Source: Cellulomonas cellasea
Lineage (GTDB): Bacteria > Actinomycetota > Actinomycetes > Actinomycetales > Cellulomonadaceae
Direction: 5' to 3'
Length of the DNA stretch: 64,000 bases
NCBI RefSeq assembly: GCF_006538745.1
Contig: NZ_BJLR01000009.1
Coordinates: forward strand, 62,001-126,000
Both the position numbers and the translations under genes were made by a program. Below the pieces are notes generated by a model. The model worked only from the letters and a program-made list of their open reading frames with translations. It was not told where the DNA came from and searched no databases. Positions 17,396 to 26,391 of this stretch are shown in pieces (position 1 is the stretch's first letter; each line of letters opens with the position of its first letter).

Positions 17396-17926
17396 TCACC
17401 GCACGACCGGCGTCCGCCCCCCTGGCCGCACGTGCCCAAGGACCGTCGCCACGACCTCGTCGAGCAGCAGCACCGAGTCGACCCGCAGCGGCGCGTCGAC
17501 CCACGGGGCGTACTCGCGGCGGACCTGCTCCACCGACTCCCACGTCGGCTCGGCGAACCCCTCGATGTCGCGGCGGCGTCCCTCGAGGCGCTCCCGGTGC
17601 AGCGCCGCGTCCGAGCAGACGACCTCGACGAAGTGCAGCGGGACGCCCGTGATCCGGGCCAGGTCCCGCCACTGCCCGCGCGCCTCGTCGACGGCGTTGA
17701 CCGCGTCCACCACGACGGTGCGGCCCAGGGCGAGCTGGTGGCGAGCGACCGCCTCGACGACGACGTAGGCGGCGATGCCGGTCGGCTGGTCCCGGCCGAC
17801 CCCGGCGCGCCACATCGCGGCCTCGACCGGGTCGACGGACAGCACGGTGGCGTCGAGCGCCCGCCCGACGGCGTCGGCGACGGCGCTCTTGCCCGCGCCC
17901 GGGAGCCCTGCCATGGCGATCAGCAC
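17396..17926 (-). CDS. P-loop AAA_33-type kinase
   Basis: 176 residues from GTG 17926, preceded by GGGAGGG. The Walker A loop GLPGAGKS is at about residues 7-14. A DxxRxxR-type segment follows in the middle (HRERLEGRRRDIEGF), typical of the lid region of small-molecule kinases of the AAA_33/zeta-toxin group. The phosphate acceptor cannot be predicted. It ends at TGA 17396, two bases from the break in the acetyltransferase, so its own C-terminus could also have been changed by the rearrangement. It is divergent from the lipase at 18061. Confidence 0.75.
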   Translation of the reverse strand: MLIAMAGLPGAGKSAVADAVGRALDATVLSVDPVEAAMWRAGVGRDQPTGIAAYVVVEAVARHQLALGRTVVVDAVNAVDEARGQWRDLARITGVPLHFVEVVCSDAALHRERLEGRRRDIEGFAEPTWESVEQVRREYAPWVDAPLRVDSVLLLDEVVATVLGHVRPGGRTPVVR

Positions 17927-18060
17927 GGGCCCACCCTCCCACCCCGGCGAGGTGCGCGGCGGACGTATCTGGCCGCGCCCGGTGTCGTCCTCCGTGCGGA
18001 CGAGAACCGACGACCGGCGACGACGCCCGCCGCCGGTGTCCGGACCGAGGAGGAGACCCC

Positions 18061-19692
18061 ATGCCGTACGAGGGCGACGGCCGCCTGCCGATCATCTACG
18101 TCCGAGGCTTCGCGGGAGGTGGCGCGGGGATCGACACCGCGGTCGACGACCCGTTCTACGGCTTCAACGAGGGGTCGGTGCAGGTCCGCGTCGACGGCGC
18201 CGACCGTCCCGCGTTCCACCAGTTCGAGAGCCCGCTGCTGCGGCTCATGACCGACCACGGGTACCGGCTGCTCGTGCACGGCAACCAGGAGGCGTACCTG
18301 CGGCAGCAGGCGCCGGGGTCGGTGCCGTCGGCGACGGTGTGGGTGCACCGCTTCTACGACGAGTTCGCCTCGGTCCTGACCCGGGACCCCGCGGGGTTCT
18401 CGCTCGAGCGGGCCGCGCAGAGCCTGCTCGACCTCGTGCTGCTCGTGCGCCGCACGACGGGTGCGCCGCGGGTGTTCCTCGTCGCGCACTCGATGGGCGG
18501 GCTGATCGTGCGCTCGCTGCTGCAGCGCGTCGTGCCCGACGACGAGCGGTTCGGCGGCTCGCTCGACGCAGCGACGGCGCTCGTCGACCGGGTGTTCACG
18601 TACGCGAGCCCGCACGGCGGCATCGAGTTCGTCGGCTTCGGGCTGCTCGAGAAGGTGCGCGACCTCACGGGCGTGCTGGGCGCCGACATCTTCGGGCCCG
18701 ACCGGATGTTCGAGTACCTCACGCCGGACCGGGTCCCGGGTGCCGCCGAGCGCGGGGCGTTCCGGCCGGCCGCGGTCCCCGAGGGCGGGTTCCCCGTCGA
18801 CCGGTTCTTCTGCCTCGTCGGGACGAACTCGGCCGACTACACGACGGCGCTCGGGCTCTCGACGCGTGCCGTGGGGCCGCGCAGCGACGGGCTCGTGCAG
18901 GTCGAGAACGCGTACGTCGAGGGCGCGCCGCGCTCGCTCGTGCACCGCAGCCACTCCGGCCGGTACGGGATCGTGAACTCCGAGGAGGGCTACCAGAACC
19001 TCCGGCGGTTCCTGTTCGGCGACCTCGCCGTGACCGCGCGCCTCGTCGGGCTCCGGCTGCCCGGCAACGACACCGACGACACGTCGTGGCAGCTCGAGAC
19101 GGCCCTGTCGATCCGCGGGCTGCCCGTGGTGCTGCACCAGCAGAGCGCCGCGCACCTGTGCCCGGTCCAGATCGAGCGGCGCACCGCGCGCGACGGCGTC
19201 GACACCCCGGTCCCGCTCGTCACGACGTTCCTGTCGAGCACCGCGACCCGGCCCACCGACGAGCGCACCGGCACCGCGGTGACGGCGATGCGGCACGTCC
19301 TGCGGCTGCGGCTCGTGTCGCTGCGCGAGCGCGACGGGCTGCTGTCGTTCCTCGACCACCTGGAGCAGACGGCCGACTGGTCGGACACGCTCGTCGTCGA
19401 CATCGGCCCGGACGCCGGCGGGCGGTACGGGACGTGGGCGACGTGGAGCTCGCAGATCCCCGGCGCGCTGCGCGACTGGGACCCCACCGCGTCGGACCCG
19501 CTCACCGACCTCGACGAGCGGCCGGGGAGCTGGCGCGTGCGCGTGCCGGTGCCCGCGGGCTCGCGCGAGCTGCTCGGGCCGGACGCGGCGGTGGAGATCG
19601 TGGTCGCGCCGCGGTCGACGCTCGACCGGGAGGCGGACGGTGGGACGGCAGCGGCGTCGGTCGGCGCGACGGCGGGCGCGGCTGCGGGCTGA
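18061..19692 (+). CDS. Alpha/beta hydrolase, esterase/lipase-like
   Basis: 543 residues. The nucleophile elbow A-H-S144-M-G-G is preceded by a strand (RVFLV) and followed by a helix ending LLQRV, as in lipases and PGAP1-like acyl hydrolases. The segment YASPHGGIEFVG contains a conserved ASPHGG loop, and RSHSGRYGIV around residues 297-308 has the only His-Ser arrangement likely to supply the catalytic histidine. The C-terminal 200 residues are a separate strand-rich region without recognised identity. No signal peptide is present, so it probably acts inside the cell. ATG 18061 follows GAGGAG. Substrate unknown. Confidence 0.75.
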   Translation: MPYEGDGRLPIIYVRGFAGGGAGIDTAVDDPFYGFNEGSVQVRVDGADRPAFHQFESPLLRLMTDHGYRLLVHGNQEAYLRQQAPGSVPSATVWVHRFYDEFASVLTRDPAGFSLERAAQSLLDLVLLVRRTTGAPRVFLVAHSMGGLIVRSLLQRVVPDDERFGGSLDAATALVDRVFTYASPHGGIEFVGFGLLEKVRDLTGVLGADIFGPDRMFEYLTPDRVPGAAERGAFRPAAVPEGGFPVDRFFCLVGTNSADYTTALGLSTRAVGPRSDGLVQVENAYVEGAPRSLVHRSHSGRYGIVNSEEGYQNLRRFLFGDLAVTARLVGLRLPGNDTDDTSWQLETALSIRGLPVVLHQQSAAHLCPVQIERRTARDGVDTPVPLVTTFLSSTATRPTDERTGTAVTAMRHVLRLRLVSLRERDGLLSFLDHLEQTADWSDTLVVDIGPDAGGRYGTWATWSSQIPGALRDWDPTASDPLTDLDERPGSWRVRVPVPAGSRELLGPDAAVEIVVAPRSTLDREADGGTAAASVGATAGAAAG

Positions 19693-19822
19693 CGACGGCG
19701 GTCCGGGGACGGGTGCTGACGGCCGGCGGGCGGGCAGGACCGCGGACGGCGGGCCGGCGGCGGGCGAGACGGCAGGCCGGCGGCCGGTGGGACGGGGCGA
19801 ACCGCGGACGGCGGACGGCGGC

Positions 19823-21097
19823 TCAGCCGCTCGCGACCCGACCCGCGTCGACGACCCCGGCGGCGTCCCGCGCGAGCTCGGCGCGGCGGCGCTCGCGGTG
19901 CCGGCGCTCGACGTCCGTCGCCGGTCCCGCGAGCGCGTCGTCGAGCGCCCGGACCGCGTCGGCGGGCCGGCCCTGGCGCGCGAGCAGCTCGGCGCGCACG
20001 GCGTCCCGGCGCGGCCCGGCGGGCACGTCGTCGAGCAGCGCGAGCCCCGCCGCGGCGCCGTCGGCCTCGGCCGTCGCGACCGCACGCGCGAGCGCCGCCG
20101 CGTCGCTGGGGTCGACGGACAGCAGCAGGTCGTAGAGGCGGACGACCTCCGGCCAGTCGGTCGCGGCCCACCGCGGGGCGCGCGCGTGCACCGCGGCGAC
20201 GGCGGCCTGGAGCTGGTAGACGTCGGCCTGCCCGTGCGTGCGGCACAGCGACGCGTCGAGCAGCGCGGTGCCGCGCGCGATCATCGCCGCGTCCCAGCGG
20301 CCGCGGTCCTGCGCCTGGAGCGGGACGGCATCGCCGCGGTCGTCGAGGCGGGCCGGCCGGCGCGCCTCGGTGAGCAGCAGCAGCGCGAGCACGCCGGCGG
20401 GCATCGGCTCGTCGGGCAGGAGCTCGTGCAGCAGCTCGGCGAGCCGCAGGGCCTCCGCGCACACGTCGACGTCGAACGCCGCGGGGCCGTCGACCGGCGC
20501 GTGGCCCGCGGTGTACAGCGCGTGCACGACCGCGCAGACCGCGGGCAGCCGGTCGGGGAGCTCGTGAGGCTCCGGGACGCGGTACGGGATGCCCGCGGTG
20601 GCGATCTTCTGGCGGGCGCGCGTGAGCCGCTTGCTCGTCGCCGCCTCGCTGCTGAGCGTCACGGCGGCGACCTGCGCGGGCGACAGGCCGCACAGCGTGC
20701 GCAGCGCGAGGGCCACGCGTGCGTCGGGGGCGAGCGTCGGGTGGCAGCACGTGAACACGAGGCGCAGGAGGTCGTCGCGCACGACGTCGTCCGTCGGGAC
20801 GTCGGGCGCCTCGAGCTCCGCGAGCAGCGCGGCGTCGCGCTCCTTGTGCGGCCGGACGCGCTCGCGCCGCAGGATGTCGACGGCCTTGCGGCGGGCGGTC
20901 ACGGTGAGCCACGCGCGCGGCTCGGGCGGGACACCGGTCACCGGCCACGCCCCGAGCGCCGCGACGACGGCCTCCTGGACCGCGTCCTCGGCGAGGCGCA
21001 CGTCGCCGACGGTCCGGACGAGGGTCGCGAGGATCCGCGCCCCCTCGACCCGGACCGTCCGCGCGAGCGCGTCGTGCTCGGTGGGCACGGGTGTCAC
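19823..21097 (-). CDS. ECF-type RNA polymerase sigma factor, ECF42 group
   Basis: 424 residues, longer than ordinary ECF sigma factors because of a C-terminal extension of about 220 residues. Region 2 is in GDVRLAEDAVQEAVVAALGAWP (about 28-50) and region 4 in LRTLCGLSPAQVAAVTLSSEAATSKRL (about 130-158). The remainder is the helical TPR-like DUF6596/SnoaL-free tail typical of ECF42. ECF42 factors sit beside DGPF-domain proteins, and the gene here starts by GTGA overlap with such a partner. The sigma GTG at 21097 and the TGA of the upstream DGPF gene share bases. No classical anti-sigma gene is adjacent. Confidence 0.85.
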   Translation of the reverse strand: MTPVPTEHDALARTVRVEGARILATLVRTVGDVRLAEDAVQEAVVAALGAWPVTGVPPEPRAWLTVTARRKAVDILRRERVRPHKERDAALLAELEAPDVPTDDVVRDDLLRLVFTCCHPTLAPDARVALALRTLCGLSPAQVAAVTLSSEAATSKRLTRARQKIATAGIPYRVPEPHELPDRLPAVCAVVHALYTAGHAPVDGPAAFDVDVCAEALRLAELLHELLPDEPMPAGVLALLLLTEARRPARLDDRGDAVPLQAQDRGRWDAAMIARGTALLDASLCRTHGQADVYQLQAAVAAVHARAPRWAATDWPEVVRLYDLLLSVDPSDAAALARAVATAEADGAAAGLALLDDVPAGPRRDAVRAELLARQGRPADAVRALDDALAGPATDVERRHRERRRAELARDAAGVVDAGRVASG

Positions 21098-21441
21098 CGG
21101 GCGACGATCACCGGGCGGACCTCCACGGCGCCGTTGCGTGCCGCGGGGATCTCCGCGGCGATGGCCACGGCCTCGTCGAGGTCGGCCGCCTCGATCAGGT
21201 AGTACCCGGTCAGCGCCTCCTTGGTCTCGGCGTACGGGCCGTCGGTCGTGACGACGTGCCCGCCTCGCGCGCCCTCGACGCGCACGACGGTCGCGGTGCC
21301 CGTCGGGTGCAGGACGGCGCTCGCCCGGATCGCGTCCGCGTGCCGGGCGGCGAACTGCCGGTACTCGCCGAGCTCGGCGGCGTGCTCGGGCGCCCACCAG
21401 TCGACGTCCGGGGTGTAGGTCAGTGCGAGGTACTGCGGCAT
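21094..21441 (-). CDS. DGPF/YCII-related protein, partner of ECF42 sigma factor
   Basis: 115 residues with the family motif DGPYAETKE at about residues 70-78 (DGPF core) followed by GYYLIEAADLDEA. The protein has the alpha/beta ferredoxin-like fold of YCII-related proteins. The GAGAG ribosome-binding site precedes ATG 21441. The stop overlaps the sigma factor start, so the two form one translation-coupled unit. In other actinobacteria such pairs are proposed to be conditional sigma-factor modulators; the signal is unknown. Confidence 0.85.
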   Translation of the reverse strand: MPQYLALTYTPDVDWWAPEHAAELGEYRQFAARHADAIRASAVLHPTGTATVVRVEGARGGHVVTTDGPYAETKEALTGYYLIEAADLDEAVAIAAEIPAARNGAVEVRPVIVAR

Positions 21442-21519
21442 CGGTCTCTCCTCCGCTCGGTGAGGACCACGGTGGCCCTCACCTCAGGAACGAACGGGCC
21501 ACGGCGAGAAGGACACCGC

Positions 21520-22278
21520 TCACGCACCGGACGCGGCCTCGATCCGGTCGAGGTCCCGCACGGCGAAGCGGTGGTGCTCCCACTCCTCCTCGAGGATCGT
21601 GTGCAGGCACGAGAGCGTCGTCTCGGGGTGCTCGGGCGACCACGGGTTGGCGCGCGGCACCGCGAGGTCGTCGGCGGTGACGCCCGCGAGGTGGTCGCGC
21701 ACCATCGCGACACGGTCGGCGCGCGCCTCGAGCACCTCGGCGTACGACGGGGTCCGCGTCGTGAAGACGGACAGGTCGAGGTCCGTGGACCCGGCGCCCG
21801 CGTCCGCCTGGCCCAGCGGGTGGAACGGCTGCTCGACGCCCAGGACGGCCCGGCGCAGCCACACGTCCGTCGCGAGGACCAGGTGCCGCAGCGTCTGCGC
21901 GAACGACCACTCGCCGTCGACCTGCACGTCCGTGGTGCCGTCCGGCATCGCGGCCACGCGCTCGAGCGTCGCCGCCCAGGTGCGCTCGAGCGCCGCCCAG
22001 GCCGCCCGGAGCTCGTCGGGGTCCCGCGCGTACCGCTGGCTGCGTCCCGGGAAGCGACGGTCGAGCTCCGCCTCGACGAACGGCGTCACGTCGACCCCGT
22101 TGACGAGCAGCCCGGCGTCCCCGTTCGCGAGCCACGGGGCGTCGATGTCGAGCCCGCGCACCTCGACGCCGCGCATGACGACGTCGGTCAGGTCGGACTC
22201 GACGAAGCGGGCGCCGCGCAGGCTCGCTCCGACGAAGCTCGTGCCGCTCAGGTCCCCGGACTGCGTCGTGCCGTCCAC
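21520..22278 (-). CDS. Pentapeptide-repeat/DinB-like fusion protein
   Basis: 252 residues from GTG 22278, preceded by the ribosome-binding site GAGGAGG. Residues 8-40 form a short run of A(D/N)LxX-type pentapeptides (LSGTSFVGASLRGARFVESDL), followed by a DinB-like helical domain with histidines in LRHLVLATD and HTILEEEWEHHRFAVRDLDRIE. The N-terminal pentapeptides are too few to form a full beta-helix. The combination is known in actinobacterial DinB family proteins with unknown substrate. It is the third DinB-type gene in this window. Confidence 0.75.
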   Translation of the reverse strand: MDGTTQSGDLSGTSFVGASLRGARFVESDLTDVVMRGVEVRGLDIDAPWLANGDAGLLVNGVDVTPFVEAELDRRFPGRSQRYARDPDELRAAWAALERTWAATLERVAAMPDGTTDVQVDGEWSFAQTLRHLVLATDVWLRRAVLGVEQPFHPLGQADAGAGSTDLDLSVFTTRTPSYAEVLEARADRVAMVRDHLAGVTADDLAVPRANPWSPEHPETTLSCLHTILEEEWEHHRFAVRDLDRIEAASGA

Positions 22279-22345
22279 GGTGCCTCCTCGCTCGGTGACC
22301 TCCGGTCTACCGCCGACCACCGACATCGACAAGGACCTGCCGCGC

Positions 22346-22359
22346 TAGCCTGCGTCCTC
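22346..22359 (+). promoter_or_regulatory. Probable leaderless promoter of tyrosine phosphatase gene
   Basis: TAGCCT (22346-22351) lies eight bases before GTG 22360 with no ribosome-binding site. This matches the leaderless pattern of the SDR and AzlC genes. Confidence 0.4.
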
Positions 22360-23145
22360 GTGCGCGCGCTGAGCTGGGACGGGTACCGCAACGTCCGCGA
22401 CCTGGGCGGCCTGCCGTCGCCCCTGTCGCCGACGGGGACGACGCTCCACGGACGGGTCGCGCGCGGCCCTCGCCGCGAGTGGCTCACGGCGACCGGGCGA
22501 GCCGACGCCCTGCGCTGGGGCGTGCGGACGGTCGTCGACCTGCGCAACGCCGACGAGCACGGCCCGCGGCCCGGCGACCCCGAGGTGGCGGCGCTCGCGT
22601 GGGACGGCGTGACGGTCGTCCACGCGCCGACCGAGGACCCCGAGCACGAGGAGTTCGACGCCGTCTGCGGCCCGATCCTCGACTCCCCGGAGTACTGGCG
22701 CCACAACGTGCGCCTCCTCCCGGGGCACGTGCACCGCGCCCTGGCGGCCGTCGCCGACGCCGAGCCGGGCGTCCTCGTGCACTGCAGCGCCGGCCGGGAC
22801 CGCACCGGGATGGTCGTCGCGCTCGTGCTCGCGCACGCCGGCGTCCTGCCCGAGGACGTCGCCGCCGACTGGGCCGCGTCGGTGCGGGCGATGGCCGGTG
22901 GGGGCCACCGCCCCGAGGACCGGCAGTCCACGTGGGACGCGGAGCAGGTCGAGACGTTCCTCGCCGGGTCCGTCCCGGTCGTGGCGGACGTCGTCGGGGA
23001 CGTCGCGCGCGTGCTCGACGACGTCGGCCTGGACGACGCGCACCGTGAGCGGCTGCGCGCACAGCTGGTCGGCCGACCCACCGGGGGGCGCGGCAGCGGC
23101 CACGTCGCGGCCGGGCGCGTGGTGCGATCGACCCATGCGCCCTGA
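22360..23145 (+). CDS. Protein-tyrosine/serine phosphatase (CX5R P-loop)
   Basis: 261 residues from GTG 22360. The phosphate-binding loop is HC142-S-A-G-R-D-R148-T-G, matching the CX5R active site of Y_phosphatase2/3-type enzymes; VVDLRN (about 58-63) contains the typical N-terminal DLR strand. The enzyme is predicted to remove phosphate from protein tyrosine or serine or from a phosphoinositide-like small molecule; the natural substrate is unknown. The 3' end overlaps the deacetylase start by 11 bases, so both are likely in one transcript. Confidence 0.85.
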   Translation: MRALSWDGYRNVRDLGGLPSPLSPTGTTLHGRVARGPRREWLTATGRADALRWGVRTVVDLRNADEHGPRPGDPEVAALAWDGVTVVHAPTEDPEHEEFDAVCGPILDSPEYWRHNVRLLPGHVHRALAAVADAEPGVLVHCSAGRDRTGMVVALVLAHAGVLPEDVAADWAASVRAMAGGGHRPEDRQSTWDAEQVETFLAGSVPVVADVVGDVARVLDDVGLDDAHRERLRAQLVGRPTGGRGSGHVAAGRVVRSTHAP

Positions 23146-23770
23146 CCCGAGCACCCCGGACGGCCCGACGACACGCCTCGTCGAGGGCACCGGCACCCCC
23201 GGCCGGACCGTCGCCCTCACCTTCGACGACGGCCCGCATCCCGTGAGCACCCCAGCACTGCTGGACGTCCTCGCCCGGCACGACGTCCGCGCGGTGTTCT
23301 GCCTCTGGGGCGACCACGTGCGCGCCCGCCCCGAGCTGGTCCGGCGGGTCGTCGCCGAGGGCCACGTGCTCGGCAACCACTCGATGCACCACGACGACCT
23401 GAGCGGGCGGGACCCGGAGCGGGTGCGGGACGACCTGCGGGAGACCGCCGAGGCGATCGAGGCTGCGGCCCCGGGTGCCGAGGTCCCGTACTTCCGGGCA
23501 CCGTTCGGCGCGTGGGGCGCCACGCCGGAGGTCGCCGTGGGGCTCGGCATGCAGCCGCTCGGCTGGAGCCTCGAGGTCGGCGACTGGGACCCGCCACCTC
23601 CGGCGGACGAGCTCCTGCGCCGGCTCGAGGAGGGCGTGACGCCCGGTGGCGTCGTGCTGCTGCACGACGGCGGTGGCGACCGCAGCGCGACCGTCGAGGC
23701 CGTGAGCCGACTCGTCCCGCGCCTCCTGGCCGCCGGGTGGATCTTCACGCTGCCGGCGCGACGGGGCTGA
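23135..23770 (+). CDS. Polysaccharide deacetylase (CE4/NodB domain)
   Basis: 211 residues from ATG 23135. The NodB motifs are all present: motif 1 TFDDGPH (D31, D32), motif 2 H82-S-M-H-H86 with the two metal-binding histidines, motif 3 RAPFG, motif 4 EVGDWD and motif 5 LLHDGGG. The fold is close to complete in length. There is no signal peptide, so a cytoplasmic substrate or a non-classical export route is possible. It overlaps the phosphatase gene. The metal site supports N- or O-deacetylation of an acetylated glycan, the substrate not determined. Confidence 0.85.
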   Translation: MRPDPSTPDGPTTRLVEGTGTPGRTVALTFDDGPHPVSTPALLDVLARHDVRAVFCLWGDHVRARPELVRRVVAEGHVLGNHSMHHDDLSGRDPERVRDDLRETAEAIEAAAPGAEVPYFRAPFGAWGATPEVAVGLGMQPLGWSLEVGDWDPPPPADELLRRLEEGVTPGGVVLLHDGGGDRSATVEAVSRLVPRLLAAGWIFTLPARRG

Positions 23771-23793
23771 GCGGGAGACCCCGCACCGCCGGG

Positions 23794-23829
23794 CCCGCGC
23801 CGACCCGGGTCAGCGCACCGAGGCGCGGG
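23794..23829. terminator. Hairpin between convergent genes
   Basis: CCCGCGCC (23794-23801) pairs with GGCGCGGG (23822-23829), an 8-bp stem between the deacetylase and the response-regulator gene. The 20-base loop makes this a moderate call. Confidence 0.4.
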
Positions 23830-23844
23830 TGGCTCGGACGACCC

Positions 23845-24516
23845 TCACGCGCCGCCCGGGACCACGAGCCCCGACTCGTACGCCAGCACCACGAGCTGCC
23901 CCCGGTCGCGGGCGTGCAGCTTGGTCATGGCGCGGTTCACGTGGGTCTTCGCGGTCAGCGGGCTGATCACCATGTGCGCCGCGACCTCGTCGTTGGACAG
24001 CCCGTGGGCGACGAGCGCGACCGCCTCGCGCTCCCGGTCGGTGAGCGAGGTCAGCGCCGCCGCCCCGGCGGAGGCCCGGTCCGGCGCGGGCCCGCGCACG
24101 TACCGGTCGATGAGCCGGCGGGTGATCGCCGGCGCGAGCAGGGCGTCACCGCGCGCCGCGACGCGCACCGCGTGCAGCAGGTCCTCGGGCACGACGTCCT
24201 TGACCAGGAACCCGGCGGCGCCCGCCCGGAGCGCGTCCAGCACGTACTCGTCGAAGCCGTAGCTCGTGAGGATCACGACGTGGACGCCCGCGAGCGCGGG
24301 GTCGGCCGCGATGCGGCGGGTCGCCTCGATCCCGTCGACCCCGGGCATCTGGATGTCGACGAGCGCGACGTCCGGCAGGTGCTCGCGGGCGAGCGCGACC
24401 GCCTGCGCCCCGTCGCCCGCCTCGGCGACGACCTCGAGGTCGTCCTCCAGGTCGAGCAGCGCACGGAAGGCGCTGCGCAGGAGCGGCTGGTCGTCGACGA
24501 GCAGGACCCGGATCAC
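23845..24516 (-). CDS. NarL/FixJ-type response regulator
   Basis: 223 residues from GTG 24516. The receiver domain (about 1-120) has acidic residues D8-D9, the phospho-acceptor D54 in ALVDIQMPG and K104 in FLVKD. A LuxR-type helix-turn-helix fills about 155-215, including LTDREREAVALVAHGLSNDEVAAHM. The start GTG overlaps the stop TGA of the kinase gene as GTGA, so they are translated together. It likely activates a nearby or distant gene set after phosphorylation; targets unknown. Confidence 0.9.
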   Translation of the reverse strand: MIRVLLVDDQPLLRSAFRALLDLEDDLEVVAEAGDGAQAVALAREHLPDVALVDIQMPGVDGIEATRRIAADPALAGVHVVILTSYGFDEYVLDALRAGAAGFLVKDVVPEDLLHAVRVAARGDALLAPAITRRLIDRYVRGPAPDRASAGAAALTSLTDREREAVALVAHGLSNDEVAAHMVISPLTAKTHVNRAMTKLHARDRGQLVVLAYESGLVVPGGA

Positions 24517-25637
24517 GGCGGGGTGTCCACGGGCAGCTCGGCCCGCACCCGGAAGCCGCCCTCGCTGCGGGGCAGGGCGCGCAGCCGGCCGCCGAGCGCG
24601 CCGACCCGCTCCTGCATCCCGAGCAGCCCGACGCCGAGCACCGGCGCCGCACCGGGGCGGGCGCGGCCGTCGTCGTCCACCGTGATCGCGAGCCGGTCGG
24701 GGCGGCACTCGATCCGGACAGTCGCCGTCGCGGAGCCGGAGTGCCGCGCGACGTTCGTGAGCGACTCCTGCACGACCCGGTAGGCGGTCCGGCCGACCGC
24801 CGCGGGGACGTCGCGGCGGTCGCCGTCGATCGTGAGGGTCGCGTCGAGCCCGAAGCCGCGGGCCCGGTCGACGAGCTCACGGACGTGGTCGAGCCCGCGC
24901 GGCGGGGCGGTGTCGTCGTCGCGCAGCGCGGACAGCGTCGCGCGCAGCTCGCGGGACGCCTCGCGGCCGGCCTGCTGGATCGCGAGGAGCGCGTCTGGGA
25001 CCTCCTCGCCGCGCCGGCGGGCGATGTGCACCGCGACGTCGGCCTGCACCGTGACGATCGCGATCTGGTGCGTGAGGGAGTCGTGCAGCTCGCGGGCGAT
25101 GCGCACCCGCTCCTCGTCGGCCCGGCGGGCCGCGACCTCCTCGCGGGTCCGCTCGGCCTCGTCCGCGCGGTGCTCGGCCTGCCGCAGCGCCTCCCCCGCG
25201 GCGGCGGCCGCGACGAGCCAGGCGAGCTCGAGCGCGTCGCGTCCCTGCGCGAGCGCCGCGCCCAGGTCGCGCCCGGACAGGAGCCCGACGAGCGGGAGCG
25301 CGGCCAGCATCGCGACGCTCGCCGCGACGGTGACGGCGCGATGCCCGGCGCGCACGGCGGCGTAGACCGCGAACAGGAACGCGACCGCGGGCACGTCGTA
25401 GCCCGCGGCCTGGTAGCCGACGGCGCACGCCCCGGTGACGACGAGCACGACGACCGGGGCGCGGCGGCCGCCCGCGAGCGCGAGCCCGGCCGTGGCGAGC
25501 AGCACGGCGCCGAGCACCCCGGCGGCTCCCGGCGGGTGCTCCCCGGACAGGCCCGTGACGACGAGCGCCGCGGCCACGCCGACCGCGACGACCCCGTCCC
25601 GGACACGCGGCGGGACGCCGAACCGTCCTGCGCTCAT
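24513..25637 (-). CDS. Sensor histidine kinase, HPK7 (NarX/DesK-like) type
   Basis: 374 residues. The first 150 residues contain four or five hydrophobic segments that should form the membrane sensor. A coiled region (HRADEAERTREEVAARRADEE) leads to the HisKA_3 dimer box with H185 in RIARELHDSLTHQ. The ATPase domain follows, with QESLTNVARHS (N-box) and a DDDGR G1 element. It has no periplasmic sensory domain, so it likely senses the membrane or an associated partner. The pair with the response regulator is complete. Possible regulated neighbour: DUF6223-like gene at 25921, on the opposite strand. Confidence 0.9.
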   Translation of the reverse strand: MSAGRFGVPPRVRDGVVAVGVAAALVVTGLSGEHPPGAAGVLGAVLLATAGLALAGGRRAPVVVLVVTGACAVGYQAAGYDVPAVAFLFAVYAAVRAGHRAVTVAASVAMLAALPLVGLLSGRDLGAALAQGRDALELAWLVAAAAAGEALRQAEHRADEAERTREEVAARRADEERVRIARELHDSLTHQIAIVTVQADVAVHIARRRGEEVPDALLAIQQAGREASRELRATLSALRDDDTAPPRGLDHVRELVDRARGFGLDATLTIDGDRRDVPAAVGRTAYRVVQESLTNVARHSGSATATVRIECRPDRLAITVDDDGRARPGAAPVLGVGLLGMQERVGALGGRLRALPRSEGGFRVRAELPVDTPP

Positions 25638-25920
25638 GCGGGCACCGTAGCCCCGCGCCCGGTGCGGGCGGGACCCTCCCGGGGTGGATGGCCGGCTGCT
25701 GCGGGCGCGGCAGCGCGGGCGGGCCCTGCTGCGGGCGCAGCAGCCCGGTGCGGCGCGGGCAGCAGCCCGGAGTGCCTGCGCCTGCACGACGACCGGCGGT
25801 GCCCGGCGGGCGGACGCTGGCCTCGACCCCGGACCCCGGGGCCGAGCCACCACGGCCCGACGCACCACGGCCCGCCCGCGGACCACACGGCCGCGGACCG
25901 ACGCACACGAGGAGAACGCC

Positions 25921-26391
25921 ATGAGCACACGCACACCGGGGACGCCGGCCCGACGCGTCCTCGCCACGACCGCCGCCGCGTCGACCGCGGTCCTCGCGGG
26001 GTGGGCGGCCGCCGCACCGGCTGCCGCGCAGGCCGCCGCGCAGGCCGTCACCGCCTCGACGCCCGTCACCGGCATGACCCCGGGGCGCCTGGGACCGACG
26101 GTCGTCGCCGTCGTCGCGCTCGCCGGGGTGGTCGCCGGCGGGCTCGCGCTGCGCCGCGGCGCAGGCGGGCGGACCGGCGGCCCCGGGTCCGGCCGGGCGT
26201 GGGCCGTCGCGGCGGTGGCCCTCGGGCTCGTCGGTGCGGGGCTCGGCGCGTTCTACGCCGCGACCGCGGACGGCGGGCTCGGCACCGGCAACGGCCTCGG
26301 CGGCGCGGTGGTCGGCGTCGTGCTCGGGGTGGTCGCGATCGCGCTCGGCGCCCGGGCGCTGGTCCGGGCTCGGGAGGGCTCCCGCGTCTGA
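25921..26391 (+). CDS. DUF6223-like small membrane protein
   Basis: 156 residues. The N-terminus contains a hydrophobic segment with an Ala-rich region, then three further membrane segments at about 60-76, 95-112 and 124-143, separated by Gly/Arg-rich loops. The composition and length fit DUF6223-type actinobacterial proteins. A GAGGAG ribosome-binding site precedes ATG 25921. It is divergent from the histidine-kinase gene, and the 283-base gap between them holds only GC-rich sequence and a small CTGCTGC/GCAGCAG hairpin at 25726-25743. Function unknown. Confidence 0.7.
   Translation: MSTRTPGTPARRVLATTAAASTAVLAGWAAAAPAAAQAAAQAVTASTPVTGMTPGRLGPTVVAVVALAGVVAGGLALRRGAGGRTGGPGSGRAWAVAAVALGLVGAGLGAFYAATADGGLGTGNGLGGAVVGVVLGVVAIALGARALVRAREGSRV

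Noticed and set aside
17396-17768. Extended acetyltransferase of 272 residues as a real protein
   Set aside because: The last 124 codons are antisense of the kinase gene and Ser/Arg/Thr-rich, so they are not expected to be functional.
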